Below are positions 50,001 through 62,000 of a stretch of DNA of 64,000 nt, one piece after another. The DNA comes from Lates calcarifer. Lineage: Eukaryota > Chordata > Actinopteri > Centropomidae. How positions within the stretch are numbered: the stretch's first letter is position 1; each line of letters begins with the position of its first letter. The stretch lies in NCBI RefSeq assembly GCF_001640805.2, contig NW_026115289.1, positions 18,735 to 82,734 of the forward strand, in the 5' to 3' direction. A program made the translations under genes and the position numbers. Under the pieces are notes generated by a model. The model was not told the DNA's origin. It worked only from the letters and a program-made list of their open reading frames with translations, and ran no database searches.

Positions 50001-52910
50001 TAATTTAAGGCAGCTATCATCTATATTTTTGTATTAATAATGCCTTTTGTAACTACTTATGTGTGACGGGCTTCTCATAGTTATGAACCAACACAAAGAA
50101 TCACCAGACTTTTTCATTTTCTTTTTGTTTGGGTTCACTCTCAGCACTCCCAGAGTCTTTTTCAAATGCAGCCAACAGCTATAATTTCCGTAAAAATAAA
50201 TCACTGCAGTACCCAGTACAATATGGCTGACCGACACAGTCATTAACTAGCTGGTGAACATTAAAGATTTAGAAGCTTAAGACATAGATATTTACCAAAG
50301 GAGTTGGTAGAGACCAAAAATGGAGCTAAAAGAGTGAATATTGGACTTAAATTTGTCAGGTGTCAGAAAAATGACTCAAATTAAATGCTAACATATTTGG
50401 TGAATCAATTTCTGTCAGCAAGCATTGTGTTTGCAGGTTGCCTATGCTGTTCCAAAAACCCCAAAGAAGTCAGTAATTGCCGGGTTAAATACAGGCGTTA
50501 TCCAAGAAATGCAACTTAATGTCAATTGACATTTAGATATCCAGCTTAGCCTAAATGTTCATGAATCAATTAATAAATTTAAAATAAATCATAAAGTACA
50601 ATAAACAAATCTGTTAAGAACTTATCCTACATATTCACAAAACACCCTAGTTAAAAGACACTTAAAATGAAAGGTGTGTCAGTCCAAGGACTTCTAAGTT
50701 ACCAAGACCTTCTCACAGTCAGTAATGTGCTGCAGGTGAACTTTTAATCCATATTTTGATTTTTGGCCATTTAATTAGGTTTCAGGTTTTGGCCTGGCAA
50801 CAAAGTGAAACAATCAAATAACACTATAACACAACAAATAACACACATGGATCAGCAGTTCTGATTACTTATCAGTCAAGTTCAGGATAGTTTCCATATG
50901 AAAATGACTGATAATATCCTCACAGTTTTAATTTCCAATGTGTTACAGTACTGGAATATGGAAAACTTAATACCTACTTCAGGAAAGCATTGAGCTTTGT
51001 GTTGTCTTCATTGCATAGTTTATTCTCCACATATGTCATTATGGTTTTCACATCAGACAGTATGAACTCATCTGTCAGTAAAAGTAAAGAACTATTCAGA
51101 CGGAATCATGAACCAGAATTTTCTGTTAATGCAAATTGCAGTTACCATTGTTTAGAAAGTAATTTAAATACCTGTGATTGATCCCGACATAGCGTCACGT
51201 GGTCGTTTTCTAGCTGGTGATTTCCATTTGCTGGACTCGCCCTGAGGATCCAACTTTCTTTTTCCTTGTTGATTTTTTATTTTATTATTTTTTGTAGTTA
51301 AAAATAGAAGCCAAAGAGAAAAATGTGCATCTCACAATATTTAAACTTGGACTCAATATTGTTGTTTAGTCAAAGCAAGACTCCTTGAAAACACTACTTG
51401 TAATTAAATATGAAATCCTGCATGTAAGAGAGATATCTCACCTTTATCACTTGTGTCACTGGTGGATGGTATAACCTGAGGATGAATGTAAATATTTGAC
51501 TTTTAAAATAATATTTGATCAAGAAATTATATTTACACAGGCTTTGTCCTCTGACAGAGTTCTGAACACACATATGTACAATTCACATCCTGAAATTTGC
51601 ATTTAGGTTCTCATGCAGTCTGGGATGAGCTTGGTAAAACTCTGGGAAGTGGTTTCAGGAAGACATAACAAGTGATCACATTCACTGTCCTTGTCTCAAG
51701 ACACTTTAGTGCCTTAAATTCACATGGATGAAGAACAGAAAAATGTTCAGTGCTAACTTGCCTGTGAAATTTGTGTCATCCTTACCTGAACGCAATCGCC
51801 TGCTTCTTCATGATCCTGCAGATAAAGTGGAAGGCTGTGTAAAATATTGAGCAGCCACAGAAAATATAATCTGTATGACCATAAGTGGCTTAGATTATAC
51901 CTAATTGTACAAAACTATATTCAGCTTACGTGAGCAGATACATCAGCTGTTTCCTGATTTGTTGTGTTGTGTTCTTCCTAGTGACAACAGAAAATTCTTC
52001 TTCATCCACAAAGGCAAAAACAGATTCACATAAAAATTCACATTAATGTTGATGCTGATTGAATCTATCCATGGGTGTCACCGGTATTAGTATGCATACA
52101 CACAAGTGGAATTTATGACAATACACACAGTATTTGTGTGAGGTATCTTTACAGTTCAGAACATTACCTTTAACAACTTGAGTCTCATCCTGAATTTTTC
52201 CGCTGGTCCCACTTTTGTGATCAACTTATCAATTACACAGTCACGAAGACAGAAAAGACTTTCTTTGTCAACACCTTCATCTGTAATAAAAAAAAAATAA
52301 TCGATTGAGTCTCAGTCACGCAAAAATAAGTGTTAATTTTAAATTACCCGTGTATTTCATGAAGAGTGAAACAGTTGCAGCCACAGCTGTTAGCTGAATC
52401 TTTAAAAACATGTCAGGCTCACAGGGCTAATAGCGTGGTTGAATGAGCTGAATCCATATTTATTTGTTGTTTTTTTTTTAACCATTTGCTATTTTCTTAG
52501 TTTCAGTGGTACGTGAGCTAAAATCTGTATTTCAGTGACTCAAGCTGTTACAAAACAGCCATTACTCTCAGGTTAAGTAATGTTTCGTATTGTGACAAAA
52601 TGTACAAGATATTCTACTGCAAGTGCTTTTACACTCTGAATACAGGAATTGCAAACACTCATCTTTCACAGAACATAAAACTATTAAGGATATATCAGCA
52701 TTGTATAGTAGAACAATTTTGCAGCATTTTAGCATCTGTGTTATTAGATATTTAGATGTTTCATTGTTGGAAGGTCACATCAATATTGAATCGTTGCTGC
52801 CTCGCCCCACCCACGCAACTAACAAAACATGTTGATACTTTACCTTCAAATCTTGGTATCCACTCACTGAGACCCCATTCAGTTAATCTGTTACGAACAA
52901 ACTCATCCAT
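44018..52910 (-). CDS. nuggc-like: Gene B: NUGGC/SLIP-GC-like large GTPase, 20 coding exons, about 771 aa
   Basis: Coding exons, 5' to 3', are 52910-52844, 52280-52168, 51815-51786, 51475-51442, 51071-50978, 49895-49679, 49538-49317, 48390-48184, 48052-47877, 47164-47071, 46995-46908, 46771-46650, 46281-46111, 46030-45879, 45719-45602, 45051-44943, 44823-44690, 44430-44349, 44214-44145 and 44033-44018. Phases agree across every junction (2,316 nt with stop). Exon structure matches gene A one to one. The GTPase motifs are GKTGAGKS (about 131-138), DLPG (about 311-314) and TKSD (about 376-379). A SAM-like segment precedes them and a long helical region follows. The exon 8 acidic stretch is short, unlike gene A. 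The C-terminus stops in exon 21 because that exon is 4 nt shorter than in gene A, so exon 22, still recognisable at about 43,737-43,781, becomes 3' UTR. Gene B sits head-to-tail upstream of gene A. The family assignment is firm; the biological role is inferred. Confidence 0.88.
45205..45535. mobile_element. MITE-like element in gene B intron 16
   Basis: The ends AAAGTTTGGACATGCCTTCC and AAGGTCTGTCCAAACTTTTG are imperfect inverted repeats. The interior has no coding capacity, as expected of a small non-autonomous DNA transposon. A GATA-rich simple repeat follows at the right end. Confidence 0.6.
47325..47670 (+). mobile_element. Mariner-type relic in gene B intron 10
   Basis: It starts GAGGTGTGATCAATAAGCTC and ends near GAAGATCTGTAATTCCCTTA, with an internal fragment resembling the conserved Pro-Pro-Tyr-Ser region of mariner transposase. 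It is heavily truncated and non-coding. Gene A intron 10 has no equivalent. Confidence 0.5.
47877..48052 (-). CDS. Gene B exon 10: G4 motif (TKSD)
   Basis: This 176-nt exon encodes IVGSCSTVWIVTDINRAAAE and ICTKSDLIEDW. It ends in phase 2, joining to exon 11 (47071-47164) across an intron that carries a mariner relic. Confidence 0.9.
48184..48390 (-). CDS. Gene B exon 9: G3 motif
   Basis: This 207-nt exon encodes VTLVDLPGSGDRNKSRDKMW, with an intact DLPG. Exon ends and phase match gene A. The last codon is Gly (GGG) where gene A has Glu, at a GGG/GTAATT donor. Confidence 0.92.
48620..49060 (-). mobile_element. LINE relic in gene B intron 8
   Basis: This is the counterpart of the gene A relic, more decayed, sharing for example AAAAGCAGCATTGAGACTTA. 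Its presence in both genes places the insertion before the A/B duplication. Confidence 0.5.
49317..49538 (-). CDS. Gene B exon 8: short acidic form
   Basis: This 222-nt exon encodes EWREELWYLYH, then a short acidic stretch (NDDDDHDTDEK) and KYFRDIKEFLDSKRKILTC. It is the non-expanded counterpart of the gene A acidic exon and probably closer to the ancestral length. It is phase 0 at both ends and its donor is GTAAGT. Confidence 0.88.
49679..49895 (-). CDS. Gene B exon 7: P-loop (G1)
   Basis: This 217-nt exon encodes VGVFGKTGAGKSSLINAVIG, an intact Walker A motif, and the conserved segment containing Ser-Ala-Cys-Thr-Thr. It is nearly identical to the gene A exon, which shows either strong constraint or recent conversion between the two genes. 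Confidence 0.92.
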
Positions 52911-52922
52911 GTCCAACAGAAA
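52844..52922 (-). CDS. Gene B exon 2: start codon and SAM-like N-terminus
   Basis: The acceptor at 52923-52924 is followed by 12 nt of leader and an ATG at 52908-52910. The peptide MDEFVRNRLTEWGLSEW continues in exon 3 (52168-52280) with a Glu-Gly-Val-Asp and a Lys-Val-Gly-Pro, closely parallel to gene A. The exon ends in phase 1 at a GTAAAG donor. Confidence 0.85.
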
Positions 52923-53159
52923 CTGAAAGGTAAACAAATAAGAATAATATTCATTCATTAATCATTCATTAAGGCTTGAAATTTGTGAGAAAATTTACAA
53001 TTAGTTATATTTAACTGGCTGTTAATGTGTGGAAACAAAATTCAATGGAATGTACATCAACCCGAATAAACAACTGTTCAACCATTATGTTATCCAAACA
53101 TTTACAGTGTATGATATTATCTGTTATTAAGTGACTAATGCAGGCACTGTGTGGTCTCG

Positions 53160-53300
53160 ACTAGGGCTGCACGATTAATCGTATTAAAATCACGATCTCA
53201 ATTCAGAGCTCTATGCGATCTCATTTCTAAATGACAATGATTCTGCTGCATTTTCATCAGAGACACCCGCTGCATCAAAACAAATGCTCCTATCACCCTC
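53160..53300. mobile_element. Possible hAT-type remnant in gene B intron 1
   Basis: AGGGCTGCACGATTAATCG resembles the end of a common fish repeat. Only one end is seen and no coding remains, so this is a weak call. Confidence 0.3.
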
Positions 53301-53599
53301 AGCCAATGACAATGTGCCATTACACCACGTGATTCAACAGAAACTCAAACCCAGTGAGAAAGTGACAGCGGGTAACGACATTGTGGGGCCAGATGTTGTG
53401 TTAGGACAAATAAAAATGGCTAGATGAGTCCAGAAGAAAACCCCGCTAATGGCACTGTGCTCGTGACGAAAAAAGATTAGCTAGTTAATTTGACCATTTT
53501 CTCTTTTTCAATCCTTTCTCTCTCTCCCTCTCAGCTCAACCAGGTATTCTGCAACTTTATAATACTTCAGCAGCCGCTACAAAGTGTAGTGAAAACACT

Positions 53600-54290
53600 G
53601 CAGACACTGTCAGCCGGTTTTAACCCATCCTATCACCAGTAGTTTCCGCTTTAGATACTTTTCACACTGTTGAAGGGTAATCTTGTCCCATTCTTCTTGA
53701 ATTACTGCTTTTAATTCTTCTAAATTCTTTGGTTTACGCTTTTTTGATAATCCACCACAGATTTTCAGTGGGGCTCATGTCCAGGGATTGAGCTGGCCAC
53801 TCTAAGACCTGGATACAGTGCTCCTGCAGCCAAGTTCTACTGGCTGTGGATGTGTGGCAAGGGGCATTATCTTGTTGAAACATCTAGTTTTGACCTCGAC
53901 CAAACAGTGCACGTGCAGAAGGGAGCATACGGGTCTCGAGAATGGCACAATACTTGGCAGAGTTCAATGTGCCATCACAGACAGTGAGATGACCAACACC
54001 AGCAGCACTCATGCATCCCCAAACCATGGTACTGCCTCCACCATGCTTGACAGTAGGTACTGTACATGCTGGAGATAATGCTTCTCCTGGCCTTCGTACC
54101 CTCACATTATCAGGAGGAGGATAAAGCTGGAAACTGGACTCATCTAACCACAAAATCTTCTTCCAGTTCCTGGCTGTCCAGTTCTTGTGTACTTGGGCCC
54201 AACAATGCTGGGCTAACCTCTGTCTCGTTGATCTTGACAGCCTTGTAGGACCTTAAGCCATGATCTAAAAATCGGCCACATACAGTTGGA
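53600..54290 (-). mobile_element. Tc1-like transposase relic in gene B intron 1
   Basis: The minus strand encodes MWLDESSFQL, GGGSTMVWGCMSAAG and VGHLTVCDGTL-like pieces, typical of the DDE catalytic region of Tc1/mariner transposases. The frame covers only about 90 residues before breaking. The flank between 53,640 and 53,880 continues the element with frameshifts. Confidence 0.75.
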
Positions 54291-54897
54291 GTGGAACACT
54301 GGACACCAGTTTGGTTTGACCACTTTCAGAATTGTGATCTCAATTCTCAGCGAAAAAATGGTTCTCAATCATACTCACTATTATCAGACAGAAATGTCTA
54401 TCATAGATTCAGGGATTTGTAAAAGTGTGTCACAACAACTAATGTACTTTGATGCCTCAAGCAATAATGCTTTATTGCTACATGTAGTGTACAATTATAT
54501 CACAAGCTGTTGTATTAAATCAGGTCATTTGGGTGAGGCAGCAGTGTCCACTCCCTTTTGCGCACGTCTCAACAAATCTGCTCTGCCTTCCCTATCTCTT
54601 TACTTCCGCAACTATGAAAAGGAAAAGGAATCAAGGTCAGAACATGGACATTGTGGATTAAAAAACATGTACAGTAAAATAAACTACACTTAAAGTATGA
54701 CTGAGTTCTGCACTACTCTCACCAAACCTTCAGCAATGTTTCAGTTACTAAATCTACAGCATATTACTCATTGCGTTGTCAGTACAACACCGTGACAAAA
54801 TAAAACTCACACACATATTACACATATTATCCTGATGTTTAGTGTCTCCGTAATTAACTCAGCTGTGAATGTAATGCACTGAAGTTAGTATACTTAC

Positions 54898-55080
54898 ATT
54901 TTGTCTGTTCCCCTTTACTGTACTGGTGCTTGAGCAATCTTGAGCCCTTTGTTTTACAGAGTCTCCACCTCTCAACAACACAACACACTTTCCTCCGTGC
55001 GTGTAGAGTTTGAGCAGAATAGGAAGAGAAGAGGGTTCTCCTCATTGTTGCTCCACTGCTGACTCCCACTGGTTGTTTGG
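54898..55080 (-). other. Gene B exon 1 (5' UTR leader)
   Basis: This is the counterpart of the gene A leader, with a GTAAGT donor at forward 54,892-54,897. It shares the exon-donor context and the forward GAGCCCTTTGTTTTACAGAG block with gene A. Intron 1 (52,923-54,897) is enlarged by Tc1-type transposon DNA. The transcription start is unknown and 55,080 is approximate. Confidence 0.6.
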
Positions 55081-55792
55081 GATGGCTGCACTGTGGGAGA
55101 GAATCTATGGTGACAGAACAACCCTCCCACTCCTCATATTACCAGTGGCTGGCAGAACCATGTAGCCCAAATAAGACATGATAATAATTTTTTATTTAAT
55201 GATAAATATATTCAATTTATACAGCATTTTCCAAAACAGATTTTCAAATATTTTACAAAGTAAAATGAGGATAAAACAATACAGCACTGTAATTGAATAA
55301 AATTTGATAAAATATAGTACAGATAATGAAACTATATAAAATATATTGAGAAAGAGTGAGATTTAAAGACAGGACAGATCAGACTTGGCATGGCCAGTAC
55401 GAGATTCTGACGGTATGACAACCAAGCAAAAAAAAAAAAAAAAAAATCAATCAAAATCAAAATGGGTTGCGCATTATGTCAAGTAGAAAATATCACAATG
55501 AGTCATGGGCAGGTATGAGATTCTGACTGTATGATAACCTTAAACAAAAATAAAACAGTTTTGTGGTATTGCAATTAAAGCTCTAAAATGAGTTTGACAT
55601 GCCTGGTAAGAAAAAAACTTGAACTTTTTCAAACCACTGTATACCTTGAAACCAGTAACTGGCCCATGCCTAAATAAGACATATTAGATGTAGCACAACA
55701 ATAGGGCTGTCCCTAGAGGGACAGTAGATTCAGGCTTCAGGATTTCAGCTGCTTGAAAGGATCTGAATACTTCTTCAATCACTGAAGCAGTG

Positions 55793-55802
55793 TTTCCCTT
55801 CC
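55793..55802 (-). promoter_or_regulatory. Candidate Ets-IRF composite element upstream of gene B
   Basis: The same GGAAGGGAAA lies about 710 bp upstream of the gene B leader exon, within a block shared with gene A. It fits the immune expression known for mammalian NUGGC but is untested. Confidence 0.35.
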
Positions 55803-55833
55803 TCTCTCAGCTGTTGAACCTTTTGTCAGATAT

Positions 55834-56345
55834 CTTACATTTGTTATCTGCAGCTCACACATGGAGAGCTGCAACTTTACAATGAAGCCTCTAAAGTGTT
55901 GTATACTGTACTTCTATTCCTTCTATACTATGTTTATTACATATACTTACTTACATATATAGCAGTATAACTTTTCCTTGATAGACATTTAAGAAATGGT
56001 TGATAGAACCCATTCCACCTGCGTTTTGACAGACAATACGAAAAGCCAATGATAATGAGAATAGCACTACGCTGAACCAATCACGTGGCTGGAATAGAGT
56101 TAGAGGCACGGATTAGGTGAGGCTAGGTTGACACACACAGCATAGAGCACAGGAGTAAGTACACACGATGACAAGTTTCAATTCTGTGAGTGATGAAACT
56201 GATTTTACTGACTGAAATTAATTTATTATCATGATATATATCATTTTTCCCCTATTGTCCAGCCCCATATATACTGTAGTGAAACGTGATATAAAAAGTT
56301 TAAGAAGTTGTAATACAACAGCTTTCTGTTTTATTGAGATCTGAG
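55834..56345. repeat. About 0.5-kb insertion in the gene B promoter flank
   Basis: The sequence GTCAGATAT at 55,825 is followed in gene A directly by ACAATTTTTATACACT. In gene B the matching ACAATTTTTGTACACT occurs only at about 56,348, so around 510 bp is extra in B or lost in A. The extra part contains CCTATTGTCCAGCCCC, reminiscent of hAT-type ends, but no clear inverted repeat. Confidence 0.5.
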
Positions 56346-57486
56346 CATATACAATTTTTGTACACTTGCTTGTGTATTGTCACATAAATTTTATTTGTTG
56401 ATGTACTATTGTACTGCTAATGCAAGTTCTGCCGTATATCTTATGTGTATGACTGAAATATTACTATTTTCTTATAATCTAATCTAATATTTTAAGTTAA
56501 CTTGTGCAGTATCAATCAGCATGTTAGATAAAACAAAAATAATTTGCATTTAATGTGGCATGTGTGGAAAGACACTTTTTTCTGTGCTTTTCTTGCTGTG
56601 AACACCAGAGGGCTGTAGAAGTCAGTGTTTTGCTGAACAGATATTTTGATTTATCCCTCCAGTATGAATGTAGCATTTGAACACAAGGTTGGCCAGCATT
56701 CATCATTTGTACTGTATTTGTGCATGTACCCTCAGTTGGCAGTTTATTTGGAATTTAGCTAAACTAATACAGTCTAATAAATCAGTCTTGCAAAAAGTCC
56801 TACTTTCATAAAAGGTTTCAATGTTCAGTTTTTGTTGAAACCATGTTGAAGAGATGTTGATTCAAGTGTATAACTATCATCGTCATCACATGTTCCTATT
56901 ATTTTGTCCACTTCATGCAAAACAATGACAGTAGGCTAAACAACAGACACACCTCTTTGTATGTTGCAATACATCTCAACAGCACCACAAATTGCATCCT
57001 CGAAAATGACCATATACTTGAATCAACACCTCTTCAGCACAGTCTAAATGAAAACAGACACTGACAGTTAAATCAAATAGCAACCAAAATCTTTTCTCCT
57101 CAGGGAGACTATTAACCTTGCTGTTACTATAGTTGGTGGTAATTTACCTGAATGTAACTGTTCACATGGAGATCTTTGATTGGGCTGCTCCCCTGAGCTT
57201 TACACCATCTCTCAGCTCATGGTTTAGTTTTCTAGACCAAATTTTGGTTGTTACCATTGTCATTGTGTAATTTTTACTGATTATGTACTACCAGATACCA
57301 GTACCAAATGACAGGCAAAATTAGTCACTAATTAGGGAAGTTAGGGAATACAGAGGAGGAGCATCTAGCAGCTAAAAAGCTGGATATTTCCCTTGGGAGA
57401 TTACATACCAAACCAGAGCTAAAAGATAACAGCACACAACCCCAAATGAATGCTGAGTTGCTTCATGCCTCCCAACAGGTTTAGTG

Positions 57487-57518
57487 TGTGTGTGTGTGTA
57501 TATATATGTGTGTGTATG

Positions 57519-57611
<93 letters not shown>

Positions 57612-57683
57612 ACACACACACACATACATACACACACACACACACATATATATATGTGTGTTTTTTAAAATATATATATATAT
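57487..57683. repeat. Long TG/TA/CA compound microsatellite
   Basis: TG repeats, then about 80 bp or more of pure TA, then CA and TA runs, with inverted symmetry that could form a long hairpin. Open frames across it are artefacts. Confidence 0.95.
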
Positions 57684-58940
57684 CAGTGTTTGTGGAAGGG
57701 TAGCCCAAAAGATTCCATATTGCAGGTTTAAAAAAAAACACTAAACAATATGCTAAATATTTTTAGCTTGAGTCAAATGACATGATTAGGATCAACTTCA
57801 CCTCCGTGTGTCAACAATGCCACAAAATAAAGACTTAAATACACAGAGATTCCAATTAACGCCTCTCTGCCCAACATTAATAATAAGAATCATGAATTTA
57901 TTTCAAGCTGTTGTATTGGACTGCAGTGGCTGTAGCTAACTCTGCCAAATATACTGGCAACACAGAGTATGTTTAGATGACTCTGCAAATGAGCGTCCCT
58001 GTTCACCTGCCTCCAGTGCCAAGTCCAGCTGACTAGACCTTTCCATGACCCTGCTCAGTGGTGACAGCTGCACCCAGTCTCTGTGGAACACCACACCATC
58101 CCAGAATCAGACGAACAACGGTTCCTTCAAGACAAGGTCCCTCAAGACAGAAAGACCTGGTCTTGAGCAGGACCTGACTCAGCCGCAGCCACCCAGGTGT
58201 GCCCTGCTCGTCCCGGCACAACAACCCTTCTATTTACCACGTGTTTACCTCACTTTACCTCATTTCCCCTCATTTCCCTGGACTATATTTGTAGTCATGC
58301 TGAGCAGTCAGGGGATTTTCCTGTTGACAGGTAAATTCTCAAACACCAGAAAATCCAGAAAAACAGATTAGTGGTTACCTTGACACTGTGGATGTGAGAA
58401 TTAATAGACAAAAGCTAAGATTCCAGTAGAGAGTAGAATGAGGGAGAGCCACAAAGGTGAGGGGTGCAAATAAACACAGTTTGGTACACCTGTGGACTTC
58501 GACCAAAAATAGGTGAATGGTCAACCTGCCAGACAGTGTGTCTTTGAGACATGTAGAGCCACTTCCTCAGCCCAGAAAAGGTCATTTTCAGGGCATCGTC
58601 ATTAAGCGGTACTGTAAGCAGTAAGAAATGAAACCTAACTTTAATGCTGATTCCTATCTAGTTAATACCACTTATTATTCTACTGTCGTACGCCCCTAAA
58701 CTTGCACAATAACTGATACTGCTGTATTTATAAACACCTATTAAAGTATACTAATCAAAGTCACACAAACAGTACTCCACACAGAGATATGACCACACAC
58801 ACACACATTCCTAAACTAGTTTACTGAAGCATTTTAATCAGAGGATTGTTTGTGGTGCCCTTAAAATGTCCTGCTTTAAAGAACCTGATCAATGTATGTA
58901 GGTCCTACAGCACCTCCAAGCCCTGCATTGTGTGCCTATG

Positions 58941-59006
58941 CACCGTGTGTGTTTATGTGTGTGTGCACGCGTGCCTGCATGTGTGTGAGTGTGTGTGTGT
59001 GTGTAC
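58941..59006. repeat. TG microsatellite
   Basis: An interrupted run of TG dinucleotides with a few CG steps. No gene context. Confidence 0.8.
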
Positions 59007-62000
59007 AGGCGTATGGAATTTGTCAGTATTCTAGCAGTGGGTAAACACTGCCTCTCGTCACCACCAAAAGCTGTGGTGGTGGTGATGTTGTGCATGGTAA
59101 CTGGAAGGAAGACAGGCCTCTGCCCAATGTAAAGCTGATTAAGTAGTTTAAATCCAAACAAGCCAAGTGGACTGGCACAGTCTCAGAGGACCTGAGATCC
59201 CCTCTGAAGAAACACTGGAGAGGATGCCAGTGTTGGAGTGAAGCTTCTATGGAATGATGCTTCAACAAAGTGAGGGGATCAGCCTGATTTAAGAGTCTCC
59301 TGGTGAGATCTTGATAGTTGTACCGTCCAGAACATTTCCTCCTTTTAAGAGTAACAAGGGCTGTTACCTGGCAACAAAACATGAATAGTCACGAGTCTAG
59401 GATACATATGAGAAGGAAGAAAAACCGGGGAAAGATAAATCTTAATTTCTCCTCTTCTTTTTCTTTCTTTTATTCTCTCCCTCTTCCTCACCTACCCTCT
59501 GTTTCAGACCATAAAAGGCAGGGATGCTGCATGATGAATGGCAGCGGAGCCTCTGACTGAACAGGGACTTGTGGTGCCACTCTGAAGAGTCCCTGCAGTT
59601 TCTCCATTCAGCTCCATTCACAGATGACAGCACAAGGGGAACCCCCCTCTCCTACTGAGCAAAAACACCACATTCTGCCTGCCAGCCCACCTCCCCACTC
59701 CCTTGTCTTCCAACCCAGACCTAGTAACACTGCTGTATTTTTATGGTGTTTGACAAACTGCTCCCTAGCAACCAGACCAAAGGCACCAGGAGGCCCATCT
59801 CCCCAATGGTACATGTAAAATCAGCCTCATTCTTCATGGGAGAGATAAAACTCATTGATTGCATGTGTATATTTTTCCCTCTAATGAAAACCAGGCATTT
59901 AGCAACTACATTCACACCATCTGTGGAGCAAAGTTTGTGGTACAAAACATGAGGCCAAAAACAAGACAAAGATGACAAGAAAGCCAACTTCTAAACTATA
60001 AAATACTTTGGGGTCACATGCTTCTATATGTGTTAAGACAATGACAAACCATCTTTGAGCTACTAAAATCCCTTAAAACAGACAGCTGAAATTAAATTGA
60101 CTTATTTTGATAGCAAGCTTTTCACCTTAGCTACAATGTCTTTTCCACTTCAAGTACAGTTACAGCTAGGAAAATGAAGTCAAGTACTGCTCATAGTATA
60201 TAATAAAGTAGAATTAGGTGTGATATATGGACTTTATTTTATATAGCATTTTATACATAAAAGAAACTTGCAGTCTTATAAATCAATCCTTGTTCTGCCT
60301 TTACGTTTCTATATGGAATCAACACCTCTTCACTCCAATAAATCTGAGTGGGCATGATTGTATGAGCTGCTCTGTTGACAGACTGTGCTCCGCTGAGTGG
60401 AAAAGCTTGTACCGAATGGCACGCACACATCCGCACACACATTTACAAACGCTGAAGGAGCTGAGGTTGTCTCACAACTTCTCCTTCATTCTAGGAAAGT
60501 TAATAACGTCCCCTTTCCTTCCAGCTCTTCTTCCACCCCCCCACCCCCTTTCCACCACCACTGGTTGCCTCTGTATCATCACGAATATATATAGTTTCCT
60601 CTCTTTTCCATATGTTGTATGTCATACTTAATTCTTTATGATTTTCAAGTTGGAGGAATATTCTTTCTCCAAGAAGGAGCCTTGTACCGTGACCAACGAA
60701 TCAAAAGACCTATGTCAACACTCCTCATGTGTCTCCTGGCTATGAGAATTTATTTTACAAGATGGTTGATGTTGATTTAACATTTACTTATGTTACACAA
60801 ATGGTGTTGACAGTCTTCTGAGGAACTACAAAACTCTTGATGCTGCTGCGGCTGTGTCATGTGTCCCTATTGGCTTGAATGCAGTCTGCGGCCGTGTCTC
60901 CCCAGCGTGAGAGCTCAGGCAGTGGGCTCATCTGCCGCCAGGCGTGGTGAGACGACTTCTACATCCTCCTCTGTCGCTTGTGATCTCCTCTCTCACCCCA
61001 ACAGCATGACTACACATGTGGCTTAGTACCACCACACCACACAATAATGACCATCCCAGACAAAGTTTTTAATGTTCTCTCATGCCCTCTTCTTTCAGAT
61101 TTTATCGGCTGTCAAGTTTGCACTGTGAGCCTGTATTGTTCTATTAAAACAAAATTCCTTCACTGCTGATGAAATAAATGGAGTGGATTAGCACTGGATT
61201 ATTTCAATAACAAGGTTCAAACACTTCCTGTGTTTGGCAGGATATCCACTGCATTACAAGGTTATGATGTATTGGTTGTATTTGCTCCTTTATTATTTCA
61301 TACTTCAATGATTTACGGCTCACTGAAGAGCATTTGGCTTTGCTTCTATAGAGGTAGAGAGCATAGCATCACATCTTTCTCTTCCTGTCTTTTAGTGGCT
61401 CAACACTCACCCTGACATCACCACACTGTAGCTGGACCTAATCGAGCCAGACCTCTCTCTACCTCACCCAAGACTGTCTTGACTCCCCTCTTTCAGGGGA
61501 GATTTAAAAAAAAAAAAAAAAAAAAAAACTCTTTGGCTTTAGGTTTTTTGATTTCCCTAAATCTGTCAAGGAGGAATTTTAATTTGTAGCTGGGCTCAAG
61601 AAAGTGACAGGGAGCAGGGAGGGAAAAACAGGTGTGGGGGGGGTTGAGTTCACTCTTCCCAGCTATGGAAATAGACACAATTGACTGTGCTGACTTTATC
61701 TTATTCAACACATATTTTAGAGTACGTTTTACCCTGTACATCCATAAAGGATGGAGCTTTACTTCTTACATCTTCTTTACTCACTTCTAACCTCTGATAA
61801 TCTCACAGAGAGATACTGTAGGAAGCTATACAGACAAGCAGACAATTGTGTAAAAGCCCACAAATAAAGGCCACTCAGAGAGAGACACGTGAACTCTCAC
61901 ATATCATTTCTAATGGTACAACTGTAGGTAGTGCCCAGATGATTTTCATTATCAATGAAATTACTTGTTGGCATATCAATAAATCAATTGACTGATTGGT

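Larger units (their letters stand above)
41400..56480. repeat. Older duplicon carrying gene B, paralogous to the gene A region
   Basis: Gene B, its promoter flank (55.8-56.5 kb matches 40.4-40.7 kb) and its 3' flank (41.4-42.7 kb matches the flank inside U1-U4) all parallel gene A. Exons align well and introns partly. Boundaries are approximate. Confidence 0.65.

Noticed and set aside
57372..57744. Several overlapping open frames with Tyr-Ile repeats on both strands
   Set aside because: They are translations of a TA/TG microsatellite.
59023..59382. A 119-codon minus-strand frame
   Set aside because: It has no recognisable domain, runs close to a TG microsatellite, and has no splice context or homologous copy in the window.
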